NCBI RefSeq assembly: GCF_029338295.1 | Contig: NZ_CP119791.1 | Span: 496,001-560,000 of the forward strand | Source: Haladaptatus sp. QDMS2 | Lineage (GTDB): Archaea; Halobacteriota; Halobacteria; Halobacteriales; Halococcaceae | Direction of reading: 5' to 3' | Length of the DNA stretch: 64,000 nt | Part shown: in pieces, positions 42,184-50,880 of the stretch | Numbering within the stretch: the first letter of the stretch is position 1 | Layout: each line of letters starts with the position of its first letter | The notes under the pieces: generated by a model | Told to the model about the DNA's origin: nothing | The model's input: the letters and a program-made list of their open reading frames with translations, nothing else | Database searches by the model: none | Translations under genes and position numbers: made by a program

Positions 42184-43155
42184 ATGCGCGTGCTCATCGC
42201 TGGCGCGACAGGTGTTCTCGGTCGCCGTCTCGTCGCAGACTGCGTGGAGCGCGGCCACGAGGTCATAGGCCTCGCCCGCGACCGGGACGGGGCGTGGAGT
42301 GTCAGACGTGCCGGTGGAACGGCGCGATACGGCGACGTGCTCGACCGGGAGTCGCTGTCCGCCGCCGCGACGGGTGCGGATGTCGTCATCAACGCCGCGA
42401 CGGCCATTCCAACCTCTGCGCGACCACGACGCACCGAGTGGCGGCTCAACGACCGCGTCCGACGCGAGGGAACCCGAAATCTCACTGAGGTCGCCGTCGA
42501 AGCTGGCGTTTCCCAGTTCATCCAGCAGAGCATCGTCTGGGTCGCCCGCCAACCGGACGGGAGCGACTTCGACGAGGACTCGACGCCACACCCCGACCGC
42601 ACGACGGCGTCCGCCCTCGACGCAGAACACATCGTGACCGCGGCGGGGACGACCCACGGGTTCGACACCACGCTGTTGCGCTGTGGCTGGTTCTATTCTG
42701 CGGACAGTGCCCAGACACAGGCCATCGCCCGTGGCTTGCTCGCCCGACGGATGCCGATTATCGGCCGCGGCGACGCCCGAATGAGCCACATTCACGTCGC
42801 AGACGCGAGTACCGCGTTCGTCACCGCGATGGAAACCGGCGTCGCGGGACGCTATCACATCGTAGACGACGCGCCCGTCAGCATGGCCCACTACCTCGGG
42901 ACGTTCGCCCTCGCCCTCGGCGCACCTGAACCACGACACATCCCGCCGCTGCTCGGCCGACTGGTCGCCGGCGGCGACGTCGTGCGCTTTCTCACCCAAC
43001 CGATGCCAACCAGCGCGACCCGATTCCACGACGCAACTGGGTGGACGCCTCGATATCCCACGATAACCGAGGGCCTGCCCGCCGTCTGCGAGGAGTGGCG
43101 CGGCGCTGGCGTCGTGGTCGAAACCGACACCGGCACCGCCTGGGCCGCCGCCTGA
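42184..43155 (+). CDS. NAD(P)-dependent epimerase/dehydratase (extended SDR family)
   Basis: 323 aa. N-terminal Rossmann motif VLIAGATGVLGRRLVAD (3-19) with the GxxGxxG signature. ATGADVVINAATAIP (about 61) and QFIQQSIVWVARQPDG carry the family features; the usual YxxxK is not obvious, so it may be an atypical, NmrA/epimerase-like member. A short gap (35 nt) after ilvD contains a T-run that may end ilvD transcription. Confidence 0.85.
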   Translation: MRVLIAGATGVLGRRLVADCVERGHEVIGLARDRDGAWSVRRAGGTARYGDVLDRESLSAAATGADVVINAATAIPTSARPRRTEWRLNDRVRREGTRNLTEVAVEAGVSQFIQQSIVWVARQPDGSDFDEDSTPHPDRTTASALDAEHIVTAAGTTHGFDTTLLRCGWFYSADSAQTQAIARGLLARRMPIIGRGDARMSHIHVADASTAFVTAMETGVAGRYHIVDDAPVSMAHYLGTFALALGAPEPRHIPPLLGRLVAGGDVVRFLTQPMPTSATRFHDATGWTPRYPTITEGLPAVCEEWRGAGVVVETDTGTAWAAA

Positions 43156-43206
43156 CCCGACGACCAGACCGGAACCATTTGGACGCCCCGGTGCCATGAC
43201 TCCAGT

Positions 43207-43647
43207 ATGTCACTCATCGATACGACAATGGCCGTCTTTCACATGCTCTTCGCCGGCCTCTGGGTCGGCGGGACGCTCTTCTTCGTCGGCATCGTCCTCC
43301 CCGCCGCTCGCGCCGGACAGATGAGCACCGACGGCCTGAAGTGGATCGCCGGCCGCTTCACCACGATTACCACCGCGTCGATTCTCCTCTTGCTCATCAC
43401 CGGCGGCCACCTCGCCGGCACCTTCTACACCTTCGAGGGTCTTGCCACGACAGGACGGGGCCACCTCGTCGTCTCGATGGTCGTCCTCTGGCTGATTCTC
43501 GCCGGCCTCCTCCAGGTCGGCCTCCGCCGCCTCCGCCGGGAACTCGGCAGCGTGACCGCCAAGGTGGCCGTCGAACAGAACCTCCCGCTGTTCTTCACCG
43601 CCGGTATCGTCGCGTTCGCACTGCTCGTCGTCGCTGGATTACTCTAA
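43207..43647 (+). CDS. CopD-like small membrane protein
   Basis: 146 aa, four membrane helices. MAVFHMLFAGLWVGGTLFFVGIV (helix 1, with His and a WVGG pair), ITGGHLAGTFYTFEGL and LRRELGSVTAKVAVEQNLPLFF follow the pattern of small CopD/DUF-type membrane proteins with conserved His. Possible copper or haem binding; unproven. It follows the epimerase by 51 nt on the same strand. Confidence 0.75.
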   Translation: MSLIDTTMAVFHMLFAGLWVGGTLFFVGIVLPAARAGQMSTDGLKWIAGRFTTITTASILLLLITGGHLAGTFYTFEGLATTGRGHLVVSMVVLWLILAGLLQVGLRRLRRELGSVTAKVAVEQNLPLFFTAGIVAFALLVVAGLL

Positions 43648-43697
43648 ACTGCTGAAAAACGAACCGCGTCGTCGAAACCGCGTGGCCGCTTCCCAGA

Positions 43698-43880
43698 TTA
43701 GCTCTGGAACGGCTCGCCGTCGCGGTGGTTGTCCGGATTCTCCGCTTTCTCGGCTTCCTGCTCGCGCTGTTGGTCCTCGCGTTCGAGCTTCTCCTGCTTT
43801 CGCTCTTTTTCGTGCTCTTTGCGGGCTTCACGCTGCTTCTCTTCTGCTTCTGCCTTCGTTTCGGATTTGTCGTCGGACAT
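43698..43880 (-). CDS. Small highly charged protein, unknown function
   Basis: 60 aa, nearly all Glu/Lys/Arg/Gln: SDDKSETKAEAEEKQREARK, one long helix. Such small charged proteins are common in haloarchaea; no function can be given. It lies 12 nt from the next minus-strand gene. Confidence 0.6.
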   Translation of the reverse strand: MSDDKSETKAEAEEKQREARKEHEKERKQEKLEREDQQREQEAEKAENPDNHRDGEPFQS

Positions 43881-43892
43881 AGTTTTCTGGTA

Positions 43893-44111
43893 TCAGACCA
43901 CAGGTCGTTTGCGACGGTACAGTCGCACCAGTGCTTCACCGGCTAGCCCCACCGCACTCCACCGCATGGAGAGCGTGGCCGCACCGATGAGCATAGCGGC
44001 GACTTTCGGTTCCCCCCGCTTAAACGCCATGGCCGCCTCGACCAGCATCGAAACCGTGCTGAGTCGCTTGGCGCTGTTCGAGTTAAGGAATTTCATCAAC
44101 CCCATACCCAT
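43893..44111 (-). CDS. Small membrane-associated protein, unknown function
   Basis: 72 aa from the ATG at 44111: MGMGLMKFLNSNSAKRLSTV. It has a hydrophobic stretch AAMLIGAATLSMRWSAVGLAG and a basic tail RLYRRKRPVV. Longer in-frame versions to 44225 are not convincing. A minus-strand AT-rich GAAAATAAG lies about 21 nt before the ATG. No family recognised. Confidence 0.6.
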   Translation of the reverse strand: MGMGLMKFLNSNSAKRLSTVSMLVEAAMAFKRGEPKVAAMLIGAATLSMRWSAVGLAGEALVRLYRRKRPVV

Positions 44112-44298
44112 GCTTACGTCAGTCTCACTTATTTTCTCTTGGGCCGTGAAAGTGGTAATTCCGGGCCGGAGAAGCGTTCTTGCTTGCGAGTGCAAGTTCC
44201 GAGACAGTCTCGCTTGCTGGTGCAAGGTGGGTGAAACTGCGTCTTCATTTTTGCTCGCGTGGAATCCAGTCGCTCCCTATCCTGCGCTCGCTACCGCT

Positions 44299-44348
44299 CG
44301 CGTGAAACGCTGAGATGAATCTCAGCTCCATCCACCAATCAGTCGCTC
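44299..44348. repeat. 50-bp direct repeat, copy A
   Basis: Matches 44602-44652 at 48 of 51 aligned positions (one indel, two substitutions). Contains CGTGAAACGCTGAGATGAAT and ends in AATCAGTCGCTC. Confidence 0.8.
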
Positions 44349-44601
44349 CTTCGTTTGCTTCGCTCCGCTCAGCAAACCACCGTCACTCCCGAAGGTCGTG
44401 ACGAAATCCGCACTCACTCTGTTCGTGCGGACCGCTGTTGCTCACTGCGTTCGCAACATGCCTTGCGCTCGCTACCGCTCGCGCAAGACGCCAAGGCTCG
44501 TTCCACAAATCAGTTGGCGCTCGAAAGTGAGCGCCAGCAGAATTAATGTGGGACCGCCGTTGCTCCCTCCGGTCGCAACGTGCTTCACGCTCACTGACGC
44601 T

Positions 44602-44652
44602 CGCGTGAAACGCTGAGATGAATCTCAAGCTTCATCCACTAATCAGTCGCTC
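44602..44652. repeat. 50-bp direct repeat, copy B
   Basis: Second copy of the repeat at 44299-44348, 303 bp further on. Both share CGCTGAGAT with the T-arm end of tRNA-Pro. Confidence 0.8.
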
Positions 44653-44712
44653 ACGCCGTGACTCGCACACGCTACGCGGTGCTCGTCGGAGTTGTTCGCG
44701 ACAGAAGTTAGG

Positions 44713-44785
44713 TGGGACCGCTGAGATTCGAACTCAGGTCCTACGGACCCCATCCGCAGAGGATACCAGGCTACCCCACGGTCCC
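44713..44785 (-). tRNA. tRNA-Pro (anticodon GGG)
   Basis: 73 nt on the minus strand. Acceptor stem GGGACCG pairs with CGGTCCC and the discriminator is A. D-arm GGGTAGCCTGGTATCC; anticodon stem TGCGG with CCGTA around the loop ATGGGGT (GGG, proline). T-arm is CTGAG TTCGAAT CTCAG. CCA is not encoded (ACC follows). No intron. It lies 55 nt after the cbf5 stop, same strand. Confidence 0.93.
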
Positions 44786-44840
44786 GCATATCGGCAGATG
44801 AGAGAGTGGGCATTAAGCCCTTCGCTTCGGTCGAATTCTC

Positions 44841-45725
44841 TCAGACGAGCACACGCTCTAAGGAGACCACACAGCCGCGCTCACGAGACGGCGCACCGAC
44901 CAGTCTGCCGAGGCAGACCACCGCACCATCGGGCGTGTAGCAGGCCACGAGTGGTCGGTCCGCCTCGTCGCCGTCTGCGACGCCCTCGACGGAGATGACG
45001 CCGGGGGCGTACACCTGTGCGCCGTTTGCGACCTGTTCGGCCGCACTCGGGGCGATGGTGATTTTCGGAAGGTGCGTGAGGGCGCGTTCTGCGGGCAGGA
45101 CGATGTCACCGAGCCAACTTTCGTCGCCTTGTTTGGCGAATTCGAGGGCGTCGGCGAAGTCGTGGAGGGTGACCATCGTCGAATCGTCGAACGGCGTCGT
45201 GGCCGTCCGTCGGAGGTGGCCCATGTGCCCGCCCGTCCCGAGCGCGAGGCCGATGTCGTGACACAGCTTCCGGATGTACGTCCCACTCTCGCAACTGATG
45301 CGGAGCAGGGCTTGGCGGTCGGTCACTTCGAGCACGTCGATGTCGTAGATTTCCCGGACGCGGAGTTTGCGCCGGACGGCACTCTTTCGCGGCGGTTTCT
45401 GGAAAATCGGGCCGACGAACTCTTCAACGGTGGTTTCGAGGTCCGCGGGAGCGCGGCCGTGAAGTTCCAGGACGGCGACGTACTCCTTTTCGCCCTCCAG
45501 AAACACCTGCGCCATCCGGGTGGCGTCGCCGAGCAGAATCGGGAGACAGCCCGTAACCTTCGGGTCGAGCGTCCCGGAGTGGGCGGCCTGTTCGACTCCG
45601 GCCAGGTCGCGGACCCAACCGGTCACCTGGTGGGCGGAGGGGCCGGGCTGTTTGTCGAGGTTGATGACCCCGAACTGGAGTCGGTCGAGCGGGCGTCTGT
45701 CCTCGGGTGGGCCGCGTTCGTCCAT
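44841..45725 (-). CDS. cbf5: RNA-guided pseudouridylation complex subunit Cbf5 / tRNA pseudouridine synthase B family
   Basis: 294 aa. Catalytic motif HSGTLDPKVTGCLPI with Asp54. A C-terminal PUA domain spans about 215-290 (ALTHLPKITI..., GAQVYAPGVISVE). Cbf5 isomerises uridine to pseudouridine in rRNA with H/ACA RNAs and in tRNA position 55. It overlaps cmk by one base and belongs to the secY-adk-DUF106-cmk-cbf5 cluster. Confidence 0.95.
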   Translation of the reverse strand: MDERGPPEDRRPLDRLQFGVINLDKQPGPSAHQVTGWVRDLAGVEQAAHSGTLDPKVTGCLPILLGDATRMAQVFLEGEKEYVAVLELHGRAPADLETTVEEFVGPIFQKPPRKSAVRRKLRVREIYDIDVLEVTDRQALLRISCESGTYIRKLCHDIGLALGTGGHMGHLRRTATTPFDDSTMVTLHDFADALEFAKQGDESWLGDIVLPAERALTHLPKITIAPSAAEQVANGAQVYAPGVISVEGVADGDEADRPLVACYTPDGAVVCLGRLVGAPSRERGCVVSLERVLV

Positions 45726-46300
45726 TAGAACGTGTAGTCGATGGTTATCTCGACCGTCCCCTCGTCCTCCTCTGCCGTGTACTCCTCTGCGGCAGTTCGG
45801 ACGATGGCGAGCGCGCTCTCGGGACTCCAGCGCGCCGTGTTGACGTTCAGGTCGTAGATTGAGAGGTTGTTGATGTCGATGCCGTAGTACTCCTGGTAGC
45901 GCTGGGCCTCGCTGCTCGACCGGGCACGCGTCTCCTTTCGCGCCTGCTCTACGGTCTTGCCTTCGCGGTCTGCGATCCGCGCGGCTCTGACGTGAAGGGG
46001 TGCGTCGAGCCAGAGTCTGAGGTCCGCGTACTCGCCAGCGAGCCAGCCTGCGAGGCGGGATTCGAGGACGACGTTGTCGCTATCTCGCGCGATGTCGCGG
46101 AGTTTGCGGTCTAAGTCGCGGTCGATTTGCTCGTCTTCTTCTGCGAGTTTGTTCAGTTCGAGCGGTGTCAGGCCGCGTTCGTCGGCGAGGGAGCGAAAGA
46201 GGTCGCCACCGCTGATGTGCTCGTAGCCGAGGGCCTCGGCGAGCGCCTTCGCGGTGGTACTCTTGCCGCTTCCGGCGGGTCCGGAGACGGTGATTAGCAT
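45725..46300 (-). CDS. cmk: Cytidylate kinase
   Basis: 191 aa. P-loop [20 protein letters not shown] (about 7-26) then [16 protein letters not shown], and [16 protein letters not shown] with a LID-type Arg cluster. Phosphorylates CMP/dCMP in pyrimidine salvage. The ATG at 46300 was preferred over a GTG at 46306. Overlaps cbf5 by 1 nt. Confidence 0.93.
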   Translation of the reverse strand: MLITVSGPAGSGKSTTAKALAEALGYEHISGGDLFRSLADERGLTPLELNKLAEEDEQIDRDLDRKLRDIARDSDNVVLESRLAGWLAGEYADLRLWLDAPLHVRAARIADREGKTVEQARKETRARSSSEAQRYQEYYGIDINNLSIYDLNVNTARWSPESALAIVRTAAEEYTAEEDEGTVEITIDYTF

Positions 46301-46336
46301 ATACACCCTCCGTCCGAGAGCGTAAAAAGAAGTTCG

Positions 46337-47251
46337 TTACGTCGGCGTCGTCTGGATGTTGAGCGACTTGCGGATAATCTGGGTGAAGCTCACAGAGCAG
46401 ACGAAGTACCAGAGAATCCACGCCTGCAGTGGGCCGAGGACCCCCTCTTGCCAGCCGACGGTCCCGATGAGCGGGAGCGTAATCTCGGCGGGCGTAATTG
46501 AGCCAGGAGCCGTGAGCAGCTTCCAGTACATCCAGAGGAACACCGGGATGGTCAGGAGCATAATCCAGACCATCGGGCGGAACTGCTCTTTAAACATGCC
46601 GAGGTTGTCGCCCATGGCGTCCATCTGCTCTTGCTGGATGCGTTCGAGCTCGGCGTCGTCGCCGCGCTCCTGGGCGGCCTTGCGCCGTTCCTGAATCTCC
46701 TTCATCGCGGCCTGGTATTCGCCCATCTTGTCCATGTCCATCAGGTTCGCTTGCAGGAGCGTCGAGTAGAGACCGGTAAACAGGGCGAGCACCATCACGA
46801 CGACGTAGAAGGGCAGCATCGATTCGAGTGGGCCGAGCAGGGCGTTCATCGTCTCGCCGATGATGTCCCGGACCGGGCCGTAGGAGTAGCCCGCGAACAG
46901 GCCCACGGTGAGCAGTGCCGCCGCCTTGTCGTACTGCGACCAGCTCGAATCGGTGTCGCTGTCCGTCTTCGACGACTTCTTCGACCGACTTCGCGTCCCG
47001 CCGGTCGAATCGTCGAGCGCCTTCCGAACCTCGTCAGGGTTGTTGACGACGAAGCCTTCGCCGTCACCCTCCACGAGGATGCCCTTCTCGATGAGCCGAC
47101 CCCACTCGCCGCTCGTAATCTCGCCTTTGACGTCGCCCCAGGTGACGGAGCCATCGCCGTTCTCGGCGGTTTCGAGGACGACTTCGAGTGCGTCGGCCAT
47201 CGACCCGTCTTGTTTGACGAGTGTGGTGACTTTTTCCGCTGTCCGTGCCAT
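46337..47251 (-). CDS. DUF106-family (Oxa1/EMC3-like) membrane protein
   Basis: 304 aa. An N-terminal winged-helix-like soluble region (1-75) and a low-complexity Ser/Arg/Lys linker (about 84-105) precede three membrane helices (about 135-160, 225-245, 275-290). Between the first and second is the coiled Glu/Arg-rich cytoplasmic hairpin EIQERRKAAQERGDDAELER. DUF106 proteins are archaeal relatives of YidC/Oxa1/EMC3 insertases, so it likely helps insert membrane proteins with SecY. Confidence 0.88.
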   Translation of the reverse strand: MARTAEKVTTLVKQDGSMADALEVVLETAENGDGSVTWGDVKGEITSGEWGRLIEKGILVEGDGEGFVVNNPDEVRKALDDSTGGTRSRSKKSSKTDSDTDSSWSQYDKAAALLTVGLFAGYSYGPVRDIIGETMNALLGPLESMLPFYVVVMVLALFTGLYSTLLQANLMDMDKMGEYQAAMKEIQERRKAAQERGDDAELERIQQEQMDAMGDNLGMFKEQFRPMVWIMLLTIPVFLWMYWKLLTAPGSITPAEITLPLIGTVGWQEGVLGPLQAWILWYFVCSVSFTQIIRKSLNIQTTPT

Positions 47252-47334
47252 TGACCTCTCTTGGCACTAGCCGTTAATCAACCTTTTACTCTCCGTGCGA
47301 GGGCGTAGGGACCAAAAACCAGCAGAAAAGTCGC

Positions 47335-47967
47335 TTACTGAGCGTTCTCGATGGCCGCGTTCAGGTCCGCCCAGACCTCGTCGGGCGTCCCTTCGCCGTC
47401 GATTTCGACGAGCTGGCCGCGCTTGCGGTAGAATTCGATGACCGGTTCCGTGTTCTCACGGAAGACGCGTAGCCGCTCGCGGACGGTCTCTTCGGTGTCG
47501 TCGTCGCGCTGGATGAGGTCTCCACCGCACTCGTCACAGACCCCCTCGACTTCTGGCTGGTTGAACTTCACGTGGAAGTTCGTCCCACACTCGCTGCAGA
47601 CGCGGCGGCCGGTGAGGCGTTCGACGAGTTCCTCTTCGTCTACCTTGAGGTAGGCGACGAGGTCCAAGTCGGTCATGTCGTCGAGTTCTTCGGCCTGGTC
47701 TACGTTGCGTGGGTAGCCGTCGAGGACGTAGCCGTCTGCGCTCGTGAGCGCCTCTTCGACGATGGCGTTGACAACGGGGTCGGGGACGAGTTCGCCGGCT
47801 TCCATGAACGAGCGGGGCGTCCCGTACTCAGTCTCCATGTCCTTGTTGGCGCGCAGGGCGTCACCAGTCGTGACGTGCTCGACGTCGTACGCCTCGACGA
47901 TGCGACTGCTCTGTGTGCCTTTACCAGCGCCGGGTGCGCCGAGCAGCAGGATGTGCGGCTGACTCAT
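47335..47967 (-). CDS. adk: Adenylate kinase
   Basis: 210 aa. P-loop [14 protein letters not shown] (8-21), [31 protein letters not shown], then a zinc-type [18 protein letters not shown]...CDECGG (about 122-150), and [13 protein letters not shown]. Interconverts ATP + AMP with 2 ADP. Minus-strand CTTTTAGG lies 26 nt before the ATG. Confidence 0.95.
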   Translation of the reverse strand: MSQPHILLLGAPGAGKGTQSSRIVEAYDVEHVTTGDALRANKDMETEYGTPRSFMEAGELVPDPVVNAIVEEALTSADGYVLDGYPRNVDQAEELDDMTDLDLVAYLKVDEEELVERLTGRRVCSECGTNFHVKFNQPEVEGVCDECGGDLIQRDDDTEETVRERLRVFRENTEPVIEFYRKRGQLVEIDGEGTPDEVWADLNAAIENAQ

Positions 47968-48008
47968 AGCCGACGATTTGGGGCCAGCCCTAAAAGGCGT
48001 ATGGAAAC

Positions 48009-48024
48009 GGGCGAAGGTTCGCCC
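48009..48024. promoter_or_regulatory. Palindrome between the adk and 48067 promoters
   Basis: GGGCGAA-GG-TTCGCCC, 7-bp arms. It sits between the adk TATA (47989-47996, minus) and a TTTTTAC box (48037-48043) for the 48067 gene, so one factor could affect both. Confidence 0.45.
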
Positions 48025-48066
48025 GTGGCCGTCCCGTTTTTACCACTCCGAGACGAATTCGTCCGC

Positions 48067-48450
48067 ATGACGCGATTCGCCGCCGACACGGCTAGCGGGC
48101 GACGGGACCTCTTCGTCGATGCAATCGCTGCCCACCAGACACGCGACAGCGCCTTTTTGACCATCGAAGCCGCGATAACGGGCGACGAACTCACGCCTTG
48201 GTTGCAGTACGCAGACGGCACGCTCAACCTCGACTGTACCGAGGACGAACTCGACCGACTGAAATCCCTCCTCGAATCGTACGACGCGTTTACTATCGAC
48301 GACCTCACCCGCCCGGAGGACGCAGAAGGGGCAAACGTCCGTATCGCGGCTCGTACCGACCCCGAGCGCGTTGCGGAGTTCGTAGACGACGCCTTCTGTA
48401 CCGTCTACGAACAGCCGGACGACTACACGGCCTGGGTCACGCAAATCTAG
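48067..48450 (+). CDS. Haloarchaeal hypothetical protein
   Basis: 127 aa, acidic, soluble: ASGRRDLFVDAIAAHQTRDS then LQYADGTLNLDCTEDELDRL, ending ADFVDDAFCTVYEQPDDYTAWVTQI-like (EFVDDAFCTVYEQPDDYTAW). No known family recognised. The ATG at 48067 has a TATA-like TTTTTAC 27 nt upstream. A longer in-frame start reaches into the adk region and was not chosen. Confidence 0.65.
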   Translation: MTRFAADTASGRRDLFVDAIAAHQTRDSAFLTIEAAITGDELTPWLQYADGTLNLDCTEDELDRLKSLLESYDAFTIDDLTRPEDAEGANVRIAARTDPERVAEFVDDAFCTVYEQPDDYTAWVTQI

Positions 48451-48492
48451 GAACGTCACACTTTCAATAGCCAACGGAGAACTCCAGTTCAC

Positions 48493-49173
48493 ATGTACAT
48501 CGTCATCGTCGGTGCCGGTTCTATCGGCCTTCCACTCATCGAGATTGCGACGGCTGGCGGAAACGAGGTGGTCGTCGTCGAACGCGACGAGGCGAAGGCG
48601 GAACTCGTGGCCGCGGAGTACGACTGTCTCGTCATCCACGACGACGCCACGGTCAAGGACACGCTCGAAGATGCGGGCGCGGCTCGCGCAGACGCCTTCA
48701 TCTGCACGACCGACCAGGACGCAGTCAACATCATGGTGAGCCTTCTCGCGAAGGAACTCGAGGTTCCTGCAATCGTCTCTGTCGTCCACAACCCAGAGCA
48801 CATGAACATCTTCAAGCAGATCGGCGTGAACACGATGGAGAATCCACAGCGACTCATCGCCGAGTACCTCTATCGGGCGGTCAAACGCCCGGCTATCGTG
48901 GATTACATGCACGTCGGCGAGCAGGCGGAGGTGTTCGAAATCTCTGTGACCGAAGACGCTCGAATCGCCGGAAAAACCCTTCAAGAAGCGGCCGGCGAGG
49001 GGCTCATCTCCGACGATATCCTCATCGTTGCAGTAGAGCGAAACGGCGACGGGGAACCGATTACACCTCGCGGCAAGACGCGAATCGAAGCGGGCGACCT
49101 GCTCATCGTCTACTCCGGCGCTGGCGCGACGCCCGACGTGACGGACATCTTCGGCCACTTTGAGGACCACTAA
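48493..49173 (+). CDS. trkA: TrkA-family K+ channel/transport regulator (single RCK pair)
   Basis: 226 aa. RCK_N with NAD-binding MYIVIVGAGSIGLPLIEIATAG (1-22), HDDATVKDTLEDAGAARADA and TTDQDAVNIM. RCK_C from about 145 (VFEISVTEDARIAGKTLQEA). It binds nucleotide/NAD and gates the TrkH protein whose gene begins 4 nt after its stop. Cytoplasmic face of the membrane. Confidence 0.93.
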   Translation: MYIVIVGAGSIGLPLIEIATAGGNEVVVVERDEAKAELVAAEYDCLVIHDDATVKDTLEDAGAARADAFICTTDQDAVNIMVSLLAKELEVPAIVSVVHNPEHMNIFKQIGVNTMENPQRLIAEYLYRAVKRPAIVDYMHVGEQAEVFEISVTEDARIAGKTLQEAAGEGLISDDILIVAVERNGDGEPITPRGKTRIEAGDLLIVYSGAGATPDVTDIFGHFEDH

Positions 49174-49176
49174 GCG

Positions 49177-50763
49177 ATGGCGACACGGACGCGCGAGGGA
49201 GTTTTCCCGACCGACCTCGCCATCATCTTCCGCGACGTCGGCGCGCTCCTGTTGATGGAAGCCGCGCTACTCGCCCTCTCTGCGGGCGTCGCCCTCGCGT
49301 TCACCGAGTTCTACGTCGCCGGCGCGTTCGTTCTCGCTGCCGGGCTCACGGCGGGCGTCGGCGGCCTCGCCCGCAAATCGTTCGACGATGCGCCAGCCCC
49401 GCGCATGAAACACGGCATGGTCATCGCCGCCGCTGGCTGGTTCTCGACGGCACTCTTTGGGGCGCTGCCGTTCCTGTTTGCCGCCTATCTGGTTCCGCCG
49501 GCCGTCGCCGCGGCGTACGTCCCGGCGGGGGTCGACTACGGGTCCAGTCTGTTCTACTTCCGGTCGCCGCTGCACGCCTTCTTCGAATCGATGAGCGGGT
49601 GGACGGGCAGCGGTCTCACGATGGCGGTTCACGAACCGACCATGCCGCGGGCGTTGCTCTGGTGGCGCTCGCTCATGCAGTGGGTCGGTGGCGTAGGCGT
49701 CATCGTCCTCACCGTCTCCATCCTCGCCCGGCCCGGCAGCGGCAGTTATGCGCTTTACCAGAGCGAGACACGCGAGGAGAAGATTCACCCGAGCGTCGTC
49801 TCCACGGTGCGCACCGTCTGGAAAATGTTCCTCGGCTACACGCTACTCTCGATTGCGGCGCTTTTCGCGGCCATCCGCGCGTCTGCCTACGGCGCGACAC
49901 TTCCGACGAGCGAAGTACTCTGGCAGGCAATCAACCACGCCATGACGGCACTCTCGACGGGCGGGTTCTCCGTCACGGACAACTCGATTGCCACCTACAA
50001 CTCGCCGCTCATCGAAGTCGTCCTCCTCCCGGTGATGACGATTGGAGCCATCGCATTTCCTATCCACTACATCGTACTTCGAGACCGCGACCCACGCCAT
50101 TTCTTCGACGACCTCCAGACTCGCTGGTTGTTCATCCTCTTTGGTCTCGGCGTCGTCGCGCTCACGCTCCAGAATCTGGCGACGCTCGCGCCTGCGCTCT
50201 CGTTTCGCGATTCGACGTTCCAGTTCATCAGCGCCCTCACCTGTACTGGGTTCCAGTCTGCCCCCATCGGGACGTGGACCGCTGGCGGGAAGGTCATTCT
50301 CTCGGGGGCGATGACGATGGGCGGCGCGGCGGGCAGCACCGTCGGCGGCATCAAAATCATCCGTGGATACACCATCGGCCGGGGCATCCGCTGGCAGTTC
50401 AAGCGCGTGTTCCTGCCGGAAAACGCCGTCATCACGCTCAAGATGGACGGTCGCACGCTCAATCGAACCGAGATGGAACGCGAGTTCGCGGAGGCCGCCA
50501 TCGTCACCATCCTGTGGCTCATCCTCCTCATCGTCGGGAGCGTCCTGCTCGCTAACCTCGCCGGCCCCGACTTCAGCTACGCCGACGCGCTGTTCGAGGT
50601 GGCGAGCGCACAGGGTAACGTCGGGCTTTCGACGGGCATCACGACGCCTTCGATGCCTTCGCTGGCAGAGGGAATGCTCATCCTCAACATGTGGGTGGGT
50701 CGCCTCGAAATCATCCCGATTCTCGTGTTCGCACGGGCGGCCATCTATGGTCTCAATCCCTGA
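49177..50763 (+). CDS. trkH: TrkH-family K+ uptake protein
   Basis: 528 aa. The four pore segments appear as ESMSGWTGSGLTM, MTALSTGGFSVTDN, ALTCTGFQSAP and ASAQGNVGLSTGIT, each with a selectivity-filter Gly. MPRALLWWRSLMQWVGGVGVIVL and the later GGAAGSTVGGIKIIRG are also typical. It pairs with the TrkA gene 3 nt upstream. Imports K+ to balance high external salt. Converges with the second trkH. Confidence 0.93.
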   Translation: MATRTREGVFPTDLAIIFRDVGALLLMEAALLALSAGVALAFTEFYVAGAFVLAAGLTAGVGGLARKSFDDAPAPRMKHGMVIAAAGWFSTALFGALPFLFAAYLVPPAVAAAYVPAGVDYGSSLFYFRSPLHAFFESMSGWTGSGLTMAVHEPTMPRALLWWRSLMQWVGGVGVIVLTVSILARPGSGSYALYQSETREEKIHPSVVSTVRTVWKMFLGYTLLSIAALFAAIRASAYGATLPTSEVLWQAINHAMTALSTGGFSVTDNSIATYNSPLIEVVLLPVMTIGAIAFPIHYIVLRDRDPRHFFDDLQTRWLFILFGLGVVALTLQNLATLAPALSFRDSTFQFISALTCTGFQSAPIGTWTAGGKVILSGAMTMGGAAGSTVGGIKIIRGYTIGRGIRWQFKRVFLPENAVITLKMDGRTLNRTEMEREFAEAAIVTILWLILLIVGSVLLANLAGPDFSYADALFEVASAQGNVGLSTGITTPSMPSLAEGMLILNMWVGRLEIIPILVFARAAIYGLNP

Positions 50764-50808
50764 CGTGTGGCCAAAGAGGTTTTTGCCACGACCTTCATAG
50801 CGCCCACC

Positions 50809-50856
50809 GCGCCTCACCGCGAGGCGCCTCATGGAGTCCAACTGGGGGGTTGGACT
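50809..50856. terminator. Two hairpins between converging trkH genes
   Basis: Stem 1: GCGCCTC (50809-50815) with GAGGCGC (50821-50827). Stem 2: AGTCCAAC (50835-50842) with GTTGGACT (50849-50856). The plus strand continues into a T-rich CTTTTTCGTTTTC. They probably end transcripts from one or both sides. Confidence 0.6.
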
Positions 50857-50880
50857 GGGTTGGTCCCCACTTTTTCGTTT

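Larger units (their letters stand above)
44175..44712. repeat. Array of inverted repeats (hairpins) beside tRNA-Pro
   Basis: No gene is seen here. Hairpins with close arms follow one another: CTTGC..GCAAG (twice, about 44180-44226), TTTGCT..AGCAAA (44354), GTCAC..GTGAC (44382), CCGCAC..GTGCGG (44408), GTTGC..GCAAC (44436 and 44569), CTTGCGC..GCGCAAG (44462), GCGCTC..GAGCGC (44517) and TTCACGC..GCGTGAA (44584). CGCTGAGAT occurs at 44308 and 44611, and also in the tRNA 3' half. GTGGGACCGC (44548-44557) copies the 3' end of the tRNA exactly. Confidence 0.7.

Noticed and set aside
44175-44712. CRISPR array or IS element
   Set aside because: The hairpins differ in sequence and spacing, and no transposase or integrase frame is present in the window.
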